Source: an uncultured Eubacteriales bacterium (GTDB lineage: Bacteria > Bacillota > Clostridia > Oscillospirales > CAG-382). From it: 64,000 bases of DNA. This document shows, piece after piece, positions 9,164-17,297 of the stretch (positions are counted from its first letter, which is position 1; each line of letters begins with the position of its first letter). The position numbers and the translations under genes are program-made. The notes under the pieces were generated by a model. The model did not search any database. It saw nothing but the letters and a program-made list of their open reading frames with translations, and was not told where the DNA came from. The stretch spans positions 60,033 through 124,032 of the forward strand of contig CAKSEL010000009.1 of NCBI GenBank assembly GCA_934446675.1, in the 5' to 3' direction.

Positions 9164-9682
9164 TTACTCTTCCATTTGCTTGCCGAGAAAAACGGCGGCG
9201 GTCTGTATAAGCTTGGTTTCGACGTCGCCCGGTGAGGTCTGTTCGGCGCCTTCGGGATATATGCTTGCAACAGCGCCTATCACATCGCCCTCGGAGATAA
9301 CCGGCATTGCGCAGGAAATGTTGATTTTTTCGTTTCCGTCGATTATCTGCATAAGCTTTTCGCCGCTCTTGTGAACGTAGATCTGGCGCGATTCCATGAC
9401 GGACTCAATATCCGGAGATATTTTCTTATCCGCACACTCTTTCTTTGAAAGTCCGGCAAACGCGACAACCGAATCCCTGTCGCATATCACGACAGGATAC
9501 GAGCTTGTTTTGTAAAGCGTATCGGCATACTGCGACGCAAATCCGAGAAGTTCTCCTATCGGAGAATATTTTTTGAATATGACCTCGCCGTCGCGGTTTG
9601 TAAATATTTCCAGAGGGTCGCCCTCGCGTATACGCATTGTTCTTCTGATTTCCTTAGGGATTACTACTCTTCCGAGATCGTC
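9164..9682 (-). pseudogene. spoVT: Stage V sporulation protein T, 5' end removed by insertion
   Basis: From 9682 down the frame reads DDLGRVVIPKEIRRTMRIRE, then GDPLEIFTNRDGEVIFKKYS. This matches SpoVT from about residue 11 to the end, including the C-terminal GAF-like domain. The normal opening (MKATGIVRRI) is missing: upstream of the first DD is TCA, then an in-frame TAA at 9686-9688. A downstream ATG (9637) could give 157 residues, but that product lacks most of the AbrB-type swapped-hairpin DNA-binding domain. SpoVT is a forespore regulator of late sporulation and germination genes. The break coincides with the left edge of a serine-recombinase element, so insertion at codons 10/11 is the simplest explanation. 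Confidence 0.85.
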
Positions 9683-9686
9683 TGAT

Positions 9687-9781
9687 TATGTCAAGTAGGT
9701 ACAAAAATTATTTACAAATCCCGGAAAACCCTTGTAAATTGGGCGTTTTCGGCTTCTCACTTTTTGAACCTACTTAACATA
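9687..9781. repeat. Inverted repeat at the element edge
   Basis: Bases 9687-9707 (TATGTCAAGTAGGTACAAAA...) and 9761-9781 form a 21-base inverted repeat with two mismatches and a 53-base spacer. It sits between the spoVT break and the last recombinase gene. Likely roles are recombinase binding arms or part of the attachment site. With T-rich flanks it could also act as a terminator for the recombinase operon. Confidence 0.65.
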
Positions 9782-9824
9782 AAGGTTTTACCCATTATGT
9801 TATTTTAGGACAACTCGGTGCTTT

Positions 9825-11375
9825 TTAGTGCTTCAAAGCCACGAAAAGATCATCGAATTTCCAGCTGATTTCTATTTTATCAGGAGCGAAAACTACGATT
9901 TTTTCTATCGCCTCATACATGTTATTGCGAAGCATTTCATCGTTTGTCTTTGCTATGATTATTGCCTTTTTCTCTTCTTCTCGGTTTTGACTATCCTGTG
10001 CTATTGCATTTTTGTATTCTTCCTCAGTATCTGATAGTCGTTTCTTTAAAGCATCCAATTTTGTCATAAGCCTATCTTTCTTCTCCATATACTCTTCGAC
10101 AGTTAAATCTCCGAAGCGGTACATTTCGTAAAGCTCAAGCTTTTCTCTGTCGAGAGAGGATATTTCGGAGGAAAGTGAATCAAGCAGCCGTTTAATTTCG
10201 GTGTGCTTGTTTTTGTTTTCCGGTATCGAGTTTCTTACACTAAGCTTGATAAGTGATAGCTGTGCTTTCAATGCCTCGAAAACTACGTCTTCCATAACAC
10301 TTTTTCTGAATCTGACTTTTTCACATTCGCTTTTCTCATGGAATCTGTGAGAAATGCATGCAAAAACAGTTCCGTTCGCTTTTTCAAGCTTTCGACCGCA
10401 GTATGCACAGACATAAACCCTGTCGCTTGTGGGTAGTATTTGCTTTGTGCTCATCTTACGGCGCTGTATCTTTTCGTTGGCTGCTTGAAACTCTTCCATT
10501 GTAACAATAGGCTCATGTGCATTTTCACGCACAATCCATTCATCAGGAGAGCATTTTCTTTGAGATTTATCTCGTATAAATCTGCTTTCACGGGTATGAT
10601 TGACCATTGTGCCTGTGTACTTAATATTGGAAATCATCTCGTGGATTCTCATATGTGACCATTGATGACTTTGGGGTTTCTTATACTTTATTCCTTTGTA
10701 TTGACCGGGGGTTGGAATTCCATCGTCATTAAGTCCTTTTGCCACTTGCGTAGTCGTTTTTCCCGATATTATTTCAGCAAATATTCTGCGTACAATTTTA
10801 GCGGCTTCTTCGTCAATGACCATTTGGTGCTTATCACTTTCGGAAGGCTTATAGCCATACAGAACACAGCTCAGATAATGTGCATCTTTTTGCTTGAGTC
10901 CCATCGCACTCTTGACTTTTTTTGATAGGTCTTTGCTGTAGTAGTCATAGATAAGATTTCTGAAAGCAATATCCATTCCGCTTGTTTTACCCGAATAATC
11001 ATTACTGTCATAATAATCATTTATGGATATTATCCTGATTCCAAGGAACGGGAAAATATGCTCCAGGTAGTCGCCGACTTCGATATAGTTTCTGCCGAAA
11101 CGGGAAAGGTCCTTGACTATAATGCATCCAATCTCACCCTTTTTGACAAGCTCTATCATATTAGTAAAGCCTTGTCTGTCAAAGTTGGTTCCGGTGCAAC
11201 CGTCGTCAATGAATTCTAAAACTCTGTAACCTGCGAACTCTTTGTTCTCAGAGATGTATTTCTGAATAAGTCTTCGCTGTGATAGTATACTGTTGCTTTC
11301 GTCCTTTGCGGAGTTGGTTCTCTTGTCTACATCCTCAAGGGATATACGCATATACATTGCAAGTGTTTTAACCAT
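9825..11375 (-). CDS. Large serine recombinase 1 (element-proximal)
   Basis: The 516-residue protein starts at ATG 11375 behind GGAGG; the ATG shares one base with the stop of the previous gene (TAATG). The N-terminal resolvase domain has the nucleophile Ser in YMRISLED plus DDGCTGTNFDR and IIVKDLSRFGRNYIE. The recombinase domain follows (LYGYKPSESDKHQ, GLNDDGIPTPGQY). A zinc ribbon (CAYCGRKL...HEKSEC) and a long C-terminal coiled coil complete the usual large-serine-recombinase layout. These enzymes integrate and excise elements between short att sites. It is the third gene of a three-recombinase operon and lies beside the spoVT junction. Confidence 0.95.
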   Translation of the reverse strand: MVKTLAMYMRISLEDVDKRTNSAKDESNSILSQRRLIQKYISENKEFAGYRVLEFIDDGCTGTNFDRQGFTNMIELVKKGEIGCIIVKDLSRFGRNYIEVGDYLEHIFPFLGIRIISINDYYDSNDYSGKTSGMDIAFRNLIYDYYSKDLSKKVKSAMGLKQKDAHYLSCVLYGYKPSESDKHQMVIDEEAAKIVRRIFAEIISGKTTTQVAKGLNDDGIPTPGQYKGIKYKKPQSHQWSHMRIHEMISNIKYTGTMVNHTRESRFIRDKSQRKCSPDEWIVRENAHEPIVTMEEFQAANEKIQRRKMSTKQILPTSDRVYVCAYCGRKLEKANGTVFACISHRFHEKSECEKVRFRKSVMEDVVFEALKAQLSLIKLSVRNSIPENKNKHTEIKRLLDSLSSEISSLDREKLELYEMYRFGDLTVEEYMEKKDRLMTKLDALKKRLSDTEEEYKNAIAQDSQNREEEKKAIIIAKTNDEMLRNNMYEAIEKIVVFAPDKIEISWKFDDLFVALKH

Positions 11376-13075
11376 TATGCCACCTCCGCTGAAAGTCTGT
11401 TGCAAAGATGCATAAGTGCTTCAATCTCATCAAAGTATTTTAAAGTAACTTCAATTTGATTTTCTGCGTTAATGCAGATCTTTTCAATAAATGCTTCAAC
11501 GATTTCCGCTGACATTTCGGTTATATTACTGTACTTCTTGACAAGACGTTTCCAGTTGCTTTCCGCTTTGGATTGCTTGCGAGCTTCAGACAGTAACATA
11601 TCAACTTCTGAAAGTTCCTGTTTGAGTTTTTCTATATCTGACTTCAGGATGTCACGGTTGTCTGCATACTCAGTTTCGGTTAGAAAGCCTTCTTTTAAGT
11701 CAGCATACATAGTACTCAGAATCGCTTCTTTTTTAGCTATCATCTCACGAATAGACTTCACCTTGCTATTGTTGTCAGCGAAAACTGCTTTTTGCTTTTT
11801 CACCGCTAATAGCCGTTTTAGTGTTTCATCCATATCAACAAATAGCTCAATATGCTTGTTGATGAGTTCTATCACCGCCAAATCCATATTTGCCTTTTTG
11901 ATTTTTACGTCAGAACATCCTGTTTTTCCGTGCTCAGCATATGTGGGACACTTAAATGTGAAATACACCTTATCCTTTTTACTGTTAAAGGAGCGTTGGA
12001 GCCTCATAACTCTACCGCAGACAGCACAAACAAACTTTTTGCCGTATAGGTTTTCAGTTTTCGGAAGGTGCGAATACTTTCCGCTGTTTGCCCGTGTTCT
12101 TTCTGCAGCTTCTGTGTTAACCATCTGTACTCTTTCAAATAGATCATAATCAATGATTGGCTCGTGTGTATTCTCGGCTACGATGTATTCATCTTCGCAA
12201 GTTCTATGAAAAGTTTTACCTTCGTATAAGCATTGACTTGATTTTCTCTGTACAAGACTACCAATATAAACGACATTCGACAGTATTTCTGTTATCATAT
12301 GCTTGTTCCAAAGAATTCTGCCGGGTTTATCGTTATTATTGGTAGTTATACCGCATTGCCTTTTATACTCGCTCGGAGATAAAACACCTTCATCATTAAG
12401 AGTTCTGTTTATACTCATAAAGCTTCTACCGTCTGCTCTCATTTCAAAGATTCTCTTGACAACATCGCAAACTTCATAATCTATAACAAGGTGATTCTTA
12501 TTTTTAGGATCCTTAAGATAACCATACGGAGCATAGTTGCCTATATAGTCACCTCGCAGCATTTTTGTTCGAAGTGCCGATGTTACCTTTCTTGAAATGT
12601 CCTTTGCGTAATAATCGTTTACGATATTTTTAAGAGATACGGAAAGAGCCGTGCCTGAAAGACTGGTTTCTGTGTCATAATCATCGTTGACCGATATAAA
12701 CCTCAGTTCAAAGAACGGACAGATTTTTTCGATAAAATCTCCTGTTTCTATATAGTTTCTTCCGAGTCTTGATAAATCCTTTACGATTACACAGTTTACA
12801 AGTCCTTTTTTTACATCCTTCATCATACGGTTGTACTCTGGACGTGCAAAATTGGTGCCCGTGTATCCGTTATCGATATAAATATCAACCTTTTCAAGAT
12901 ACGGTCTTTCGGAAACATACTTTTCAAGAATCTCAATTTGATTACTTATGGAGTCCGAATCTTTGCCGTTATCTTCTACAGAAAGTCTTACATACAGAGC
13001 AGCGTTCCAAATGCGAATTACTTCGGTTTTGGTTACATATATATTATTGCTACCTTTGCGGGATACTCGTGCCAA
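11375..13075 (-). CDS. Large serine recombinase 2
   Basis: The 566-residue protein starts with TTG at 13073-13075, eight bases after GGAGG and directly next to the stop of the upstream recombinase. Catalytic Ser lies in LYVRLSVEDNG; NGYTGTNFARPEYNRM and VIVKDLSRLGRNYIETGD are resolvase motifs. The recombinase domain (APYGYLKDPKNKNHL), zinc ribbon (CAVCGRVM ... CPTYAEHGKTGC) and coiled coil follow. It is about 30% shorter in its linker than phage integrases such as TP901, but the architecture is intact. In recombinase triplets one or two members are sometimes dispensable; which one drives excision cannot be told here. Confidence 0.95.
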   Translation of the reverse strand: MARVSRKGSNNIYVTKTEVIRIWNAALYVRLSVEDNGKDSDSISNQIEILEKYVSERPYLEKVDIYIDNGYTGTNFARPEYNRMMKDVKKGLVNCVIVKDLSRLGRNYIETGDFIEKICPFFELRFISVNDDYDTETSLSGTALSVSLKNIVNDYYAKDISRKVTSALRTKMLRGDYIGNYAPYGYLKDPKNKNHLVIDYEVCDVVKRIFEMRADGRSFMSINRTLNDEGVLSPSEYKRQCGITTNNNDKPGRILWNKHMITEILSNVVYIGSLVQRKSSQCLYEGKTFHRTCEDEYIVAENTHEPIIDYDLFERVQMVNTEAAERTRANSGKYSHLPKTENLYGKKFVCAVCGRVMRLQRSFNSKKDKVYFTFKCPTYAEHGKTGCSDVKIKKANMDLAVIELINKHIELFVDMDETLKRLLAVKKQKAVFADNNSKVKSIREMIAKKEAILSTMYADLKEGFLTETEYADNRDILKSDIEKLKQELSEVDMLLSEARKQSKAESNWKRLVKKYSNITEMSAEIVEAFIEKICINAENQIEVTLKYFDEIEALMHLCNRLSAEVA

Positions 13076-14728
13076 TTATACCGCCTCCTTCTTCTGATGT
13101 TCTATAAACTCGGAAGCTGCGGCAAATTGGTCCTTGTGACGCATTATAACTTCTATTTCGTTATTTGCACCAACATAAATTCTATCAATGAGATTGACTA
13201 CTATTGTTCTGTTAAGGCTATCTATACCTTTATATTTTGTAAACTGAGACAGCCATCCTTGCTTATCGGTAAGTCCCTCAGAAACACTGTTTAGATCGCT
13301 TTCCAAAGACATAATAGTTTCCTGTATTGTTGCAATCTTTTCGTCATACTCCTTCTTAAAAGTATGATATTCGTCTTCGGTGATGATTTCTTCCCGAAGA
13401 TCTTCATAAAGACTTGCTTTCAATCGCTTCACTTTTTGAATTGCCTCATTTTTTGTGGAGATTTTCCTTTTCAGTTTTTCAATCTCTCGCTTTTCCCACG
13501 CCAAATTCTCAATGGCTTTCAAAGCTCTTTCCATTTCAAGAAGTATATCAAGCTGAGATTTAACAAAAGCAAATACTGCCTCATACAGCACTTCTTCCTT
13601 TATGTTGTGAGGGAAGCAATTGGTTGTGCCTTTCTTATGACCGTTGCAGATGAGGTAAGCATATTCTTTGTTTCCGCTTTTGGAAACCTTGCGAACCATA
13701 GTGCTTTTACAGTCCGCACAAAAGACCTTGCCTGAAAAGATGTGTACCTTATCTTTTCCTTTCGGGCTTCTGGTATCATCAAGCAATATTCTTTGAACCA
13801 ACTCAAACTGTGACCTTGAGATTATTGCTTCGTGTGCATTCTCGGTTCTCGACCACTCATTTTCAGACTTTTTTACAGTCTTTTTCACCTTATAGTTAGG
13901 AGTTGTAGTCTTACCTTGCAAAAGAGTTCCTGTATAGATTTCATTGGATAATATTCTATACACTGCAACTGCACTCCAAAGTGCCTTTTTGTGCTTTTGA
14001 AAAGCGTATTTTTCCTTTGAACCGTTTGCTTTCTTATACTCGATGGGAGAAAGAACACCACTGGCGTTTAAGCTATCTGCAATACGTTCAGCACTCATTC
14101 CTTCAGTTTTCATCCGAAAGATGTCCTTAACAACAACAGCGGCAGTTTCGTCTATTACAAGTTGGTTCTTGTTCTCAGAAGAACGTCTATAGCCATACAC
14201 AACACGGCTGCCGACAAATTCTCCGTTTCTTCTCTTAACATCAAGGTTACTTCTTACTTTTACGGAAATATCCCTGCAATAAGAGTCGTTAATGAGATTC
14301 TTAAACGGGAGAATAAAGTCATTCGCCGCTGAATTATCAGCTACATTGTCATAGTTATCGTTTATTGCGATAAATCTTACACCAAGCGACGGAAAAATCT
14401 TTTCGATGTACCTACCGCTTTCGATGTACTCTCTTCCGAATCTCGACAGATCTTTTACAATAATGCAGTTTACAATTCCTTTTTTTACATCAGAAATCAT
14501 ATCCTGAAATCGAGGTCTGTCAAAATTCGTACCCGTGAAGCCGTCATCACAGTATTCGTCATAAACAGTTATTTCCGGATGCTGTTTCAGAAAGTCTTTT
14601 ATTAAAAGACGTTGGCTCGCAATACTGTTGCTTTCGTTTTTGCCGCCTGAAAGCGACAAGTCGCCATCATCTTTAGAAAGTCTAAGATAAATGGCGGCTC
14701 TGTATTCGATATCTTTAATTATTTGCAT
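13076..14728 (-). CDS. Large serine recombinase 3 (first gene of the triplet)
   Basis: The 550-residue protein starts at ATG 14728 behind AGGAG. The catalytic Ser is in IYLRLSKDDGD. CDDGFTGTNFDRPRFQDM and IIVKDLSRFGREYIESGRYI are resolvase motifs, and RVVYGYRRSSENKNQ and LNASGVLSPIEYKK mark the recombinase domain. Zinc-ribbon Cys are present (CADCKSTM ... C...C). A coiled coil (LKRKISTKNEAIQKVKRLK) precedes the C-terminus. The three genes are clearly homologous yet diverged, so this is an old duplication and not a recent tandem copy. Confidence 0.95.
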   Translation of the reverse strand: MQIIKDIEYRAAIYLRLSKDDGDLSLSGGKNESNSIASQRLLIKDFLKQHPEITVYDEYCDDGFTGTNFDRPRFQDMISDVKKGIVNCIIVKDLSRFGREYIESGRYIEKIFPSLGVRFIAINDNYDNVADNSAANDFILPFKNLINDSYCRDISVKVRSNLDVKRRNGEFVGSRVVYGYRRSSENKNQLVIDETAAVVVKDIFRMKTEGMSAERIADSLNASGVLSPIEYKKANGSKEKYAFQKHKKALWSAVAVYRILSNEIYTGTLLQGKTTTPNYKVKKTVKKSENEWSRTENAHEAIISRSQFELVQRILLDDTRSPKGKDKVHIFSGKVFCADCKSTMVRKVSKSGNKEYAYLICNGHKKGTTNCFPHNIKEEVLYEAVFAFVKSQLDILLEMERALKAIENLAWEKREIEKLKRKISTKNEAIQKVKRLKASLYEDLREEIITEDEYHTFKKEYDEKIATIQETIMSLESDLNSVSEGLTDKQGWLSQFTKYKGIDSLNRTIVVNLIDRIYVGANNEIEVIMRHKDQFAAASEFIEHQKKEAV

Positions 14729-14881
14729 AATAAACCGCTCCTGTTACTTTATAAGGTTGCCCTCAAACATAACCGGAGTTTCGCTGTATTTTGTCCGTAA
14801 ATATAATAACACATATTCAAGCGAAAATCCAGTTTGCAAATTGCAAAATTCGGATGTAATTTTTTGAAACAATTCCGAAAA

Positions 14882-15139
14882 TTACATATTTGCTATCATA
14901 TTTACAAAATTATCACTTATAGTGTTTTCATTTCCGGAAAAGGAAACCTTTACTATCACATCTCCAACTTTGAATTTATAAGGGTTTTTGATTTGCTCCA
15001 CATAAGACTTTATACGTTCCTCTGTGGGAAGACTTTTATCAATCTTAACATCTCTTATATCAACCAAAGATGAAAGCACGTTGTCGGTATTATTTATATT
15101 TTCACTCAATTTTTTCACCTCTGCGTTTATTGTTGCCAC
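14882..15139 (-). CDS. Small ICE protein, DUF6870-like
   Basis: The 85-residue protein starts with GTG at 15139 behind AAGGAAAA. DIRDVKIDKSLPTEERIKSY followed by IKNPYKFKVGDVIVKVSFSG is a pattern I associate with a small protein (DUF6870) that commonly sits beside serine recombinases in Bacillota ICEs. The exact family name is from memory. No catalytic motif is visible. The place directly upstream of the recombinase operon suggests an accessory or directionality role, which is inference. Confidence 0.65.
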   Translation of the reverse strand: MATINAEVKKLSENINNTDNVLSSLVDIRDVKIDKSLPTEERIKSYVEQIKNPYKFKVGDVIVKVSFSGNENTISDNFVNMIANM

Positions 15140-15169
15140 AATTTTCCTTTATATTCTGAAATGATTTAT

Positions 15170-15420
15170 AACGCCCCTTTTTAACAGCCGAAGGCAATCG
15201 GCGTACATAGCATTTCAGCTCTCCCGGGTACTCCGCGAGGTGCGTACACAAGTATCAATTACTGACCGTGCGTTTCATTGCATCCCTATATGCCTGAGTA
15301 TAGGTTTAGAACTCAGTATTTCTCGCTCGTTCGTAATTAAAGATACGAAGTCTTGGCGTACCGATTCAAGTGCTGCCGCTTTCACAGCCGCACGGTTTTA
15401 CGATTAAAAAGGTGCTATTC
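15170..15420 (-). ncRNA. Structured noncoding region, possible RNA
   Basis: About 250 bases without a plausible gene contain several compact helices: GCCGA/TCGGC around 15187-15202, a GC-rich CTCCCGGG...CGCGAGG segment (~15221-15240), and CTGAGT/ACTCAG around 15293-15317. GC content is higher than in the flanks, and the segment lies between two minus-strand ICE genes. No known riboswitch or RNA family was recognised. The strand is assumed from the neighbours. It could also be an att- or oriT-like DNA site. Confidence 0.35.
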
Positions 15421-15565
15421 AATATTGTCAAAGATCAGGAAATGATGTAAATATCATTTTTGGAAAGCATACCTTAATAGAAAGATATGCTTTACGAAAA
15501 TGACAGTTAAAATTTGGCTCCCCGTTAATAAAAATATCTTCGAGGAGCCGGCTCAAGGAGTTGAC

Positions 15566-15795
15566 TTATGCTATTTCATATCCGAGAATCAACTCATGCA
15601 GCTTAAGCTTCAAGCTCATATAAATATCCTCGTCTATCACATATCTTATCTGACCGTTTGAGCTGATAACGGGAATCTTTGAAAGCTTGATTATATATGG
15701 CTCGTAGTATGTAAGAATAAGCTCTTCGGCTTCTTCATTGCCGTTTATTGCTTCGCAGATTATTTCGTATGTTAATTCAGCCTTTTTTTATTCAT
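15566..15795 (-). pseudogene. HTH_16-like small regulator, frameshifted at a 7-A run
   Basis: Reading from 15785 down gives KKAELTYEIICEAINGNEEA, then EELILTYYEPYIIKLSKIPV and so on, ending ...LHELILGYEIA at 15566. This is the roughly 75-residue helix-turn-helix protein that follows the sigma-like gene in Tn916/Tn1549-type elements. The only good start, ATG 15793-15795 (behind GGAGG within the previous gene), is out of frame because the run has seven A. Eight A would give MNKKKAELTYEI in frame. It is either a true frameshift, transcriptional slippage, or a homopolymer base-calling error. Confidence 0.7.
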
Positions 15796-16201
15796 CATCT
15801 TCTTCACCTCCGACAAGTTTTCTCTTGAGTTCGTCATGTAACCGTTTCTTTATCCTTTGTACGCTTGAACGGGACATATTAAGCTTTTGCCCGATTTGCT
15901 TGTCACTCCAGCTTTCGCATAAACTCAGATATACAATGTCTCGATGTCTTTGCTCCATTGACCTTAATGCCTCATAGAGCAAATCATTTTTTATCATCAT
16001 ATTGAAGTCCATTACTCTGACGAAGTTCTCAAGGAAAGAGTATTCATCGTAGACGGCTTCATCGTACAGCATAGCATCTTCCAGTTCAATTTCCAGTTCC
16101 TTGAGCCTGCTATGCTTTTTGTGTAAATTGATAGAGTGATTTTGAAGTGACACCCGAATAAACTTTTTGAATCGGTTCACAATTATCGTATTCTCACTCA
16201 T
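15788..16201 (-). CDS. Sigma-70-like region 4 protein of ICE type
   Basis: The 137-residue protein starts at ATG 16201 behind GGAGGG; a longer in-frame reading to 16264 has no ribosome site. The C-terminal half carries a sigma-70 region 4 helix-turn-helix (MEQRHRDIVYLSLCESWSDK, then QIGQKLNMSRSSVQRIKKRL). No region 2 is obvious. In Tn916/Tn1549-type elements a gene of this kind precedes the HTH_16 gene and helps to control transfer or excision genes, and the same order is seen here. Confidence 0.8.
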   Translation of the reverse strand: MSENTIIVNRFKKFIRVSLQNHSINLHKKHSRLKELEIELEDAMLYDEAVYDEYSFLENFVRVMDFNMMIKNDLLYEALRSMEQRHRDIVYLSLCESWSDKQIGQKLNMSRSSVQRIKKRLHDELKRKLVGGEEDDE

Positions 16202-16388
16202 GGCAATAACCCTCCTTTTCAAAAAAATGAAAAGAAGTTTGATGCCTCTGTAATATAATGACAATCGAGATTGCCCAAATTGCCCACTTTTTGATAAAGT
16301 TTTTTATTTTCTTCATTTTGTATCTCCTTAAATTTTTGTTTGGTTAGGAGATACAAGAGGAGGAGCTCTGATTAGATAAAAAACAAAA

Positions 16389-16528
16389 AGGACAATAAAA
16401 ATCCTTAGAACAGAATTCTTATTGTCCTCATAATTAAGTATATGGTTTAAAAAGTATTGTCGGCGTTTTCTCGTCATAGGCAATACCCGTATTATTAAAA
16501 AGGCACTATAGCATTTCTGCCATAGTGC
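16389..16528. repeat. Two strong hairpins in the 16.20-16.64 kb intergenic gap
   Basis: The gap of about 435 bases has no gene. It holds a perfect 10-bp stem AGGACAATAA/TTATTGTCCT (16389-16428) and a second stem GCACTAT/ATAGTGC (16503-16528). The hairpins may terminate the XRE gene transcript or belong to a small RNA. Confidence 0.5.
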
Positions 16529-16637
16529 AATAATACAAAGTACTACCGATAAAAACTTTTTATATCCGCAAGCTATGACCGAAGTGCTGCATCAAAATTT
16601 TCTGCATAGTAACAAACAACACTCTTTTCACGGTCAT

Positions 16638-16979
16638 TCACCCTTTCGCAATTTTATCTTTCAAATATTTTATGTAATATTCAATCGCCTCTAATAAAAG
16701 TATTTTTTCGCCATTTGATAATAGCTGTAGTCTGATTAATATGGTGTTTGTAAGATAATCATCGGTCGTTATGCTTTCACGCCCCGCAAGATAGTCAAGT
16801 AAAACACCCAAAAGATTTGCCAGTTCATATATTTTCGCGAACTCAGGCTTTGCTCCGCCATGTTCGATTTTAGATATGTATTTTTGTTGGACACCTATTT
16901 TTTCAGCAAGGTATTCTTGCTTATAGTTAAGCTTTACTCGCTCAACTTTTAATTTGTGCCCCATTTCTTCATAATCCAC
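16638..16979 (-). CDS. XRE-family (Cro/CI-type) regulator
   Basis: The 113-residue protein starts with GTG 16979 behind AGGAAG. The helix-turn-helix is MGHKLKVERVKLNYKQEYLA, then EKIGVQQKYISKIEHGGAKP. The C-terminal helices probably dimerise. Such single-domain repressors usually hold an ICE quiescent. It stands alone, between the sigma-like gene and the HipBA module. Confidence 0.85.
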   Translation of the reverse strand: MDYEEMGHKLKVERVKLNYKQEYLAEKIGVQQKYISKIEHGGAKPEFAKIYELANLLGVLLDYLAGRESITTDDYLTNTILIRLQLLSNGEKILLLEAIEYYIKYLKDKIAKG

Positions 16980-17199
16980 ATTATCACTTCCTGTCTTTAT
17001 ATTTTATCAAATATTGTCGAATATTTGAATGCCTGCAACAAGCATTTTTAGAACTGTAAGGGATATTTTGGAATTATGATGTGTCAAAGTAATCTAAAAG
17101 CGGTTTTTCTGATATAATAGTCCTCTCAAAAAAATTCAATAAGTATCTTTATGCCTTAAATGAAACTTTTTCTTTTTATTTGTGGAGTTATATATAAAA

Positions 17200-17232
17200 A
17201 TACGGCAGTATGAAACATCATACCAGCCGTAT
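17200..17232 (-). terminator. Terminator after hipA
   Basis: The stem ATACGGC/GCCGTAT with an inner TATG/CATA pairing is followed on the minus strand by TTTTTATATA. It lies about 65 bases past the hipA stop. The rest of the 16980-17297 gap shows no gene. Confidence 0.75.
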
Positions 17233-17297
17233 TGAAGCTATGTTATTCTATTATATCGGTGGCTGTGGCATATTGATTTGATATCAGATCAAACATG

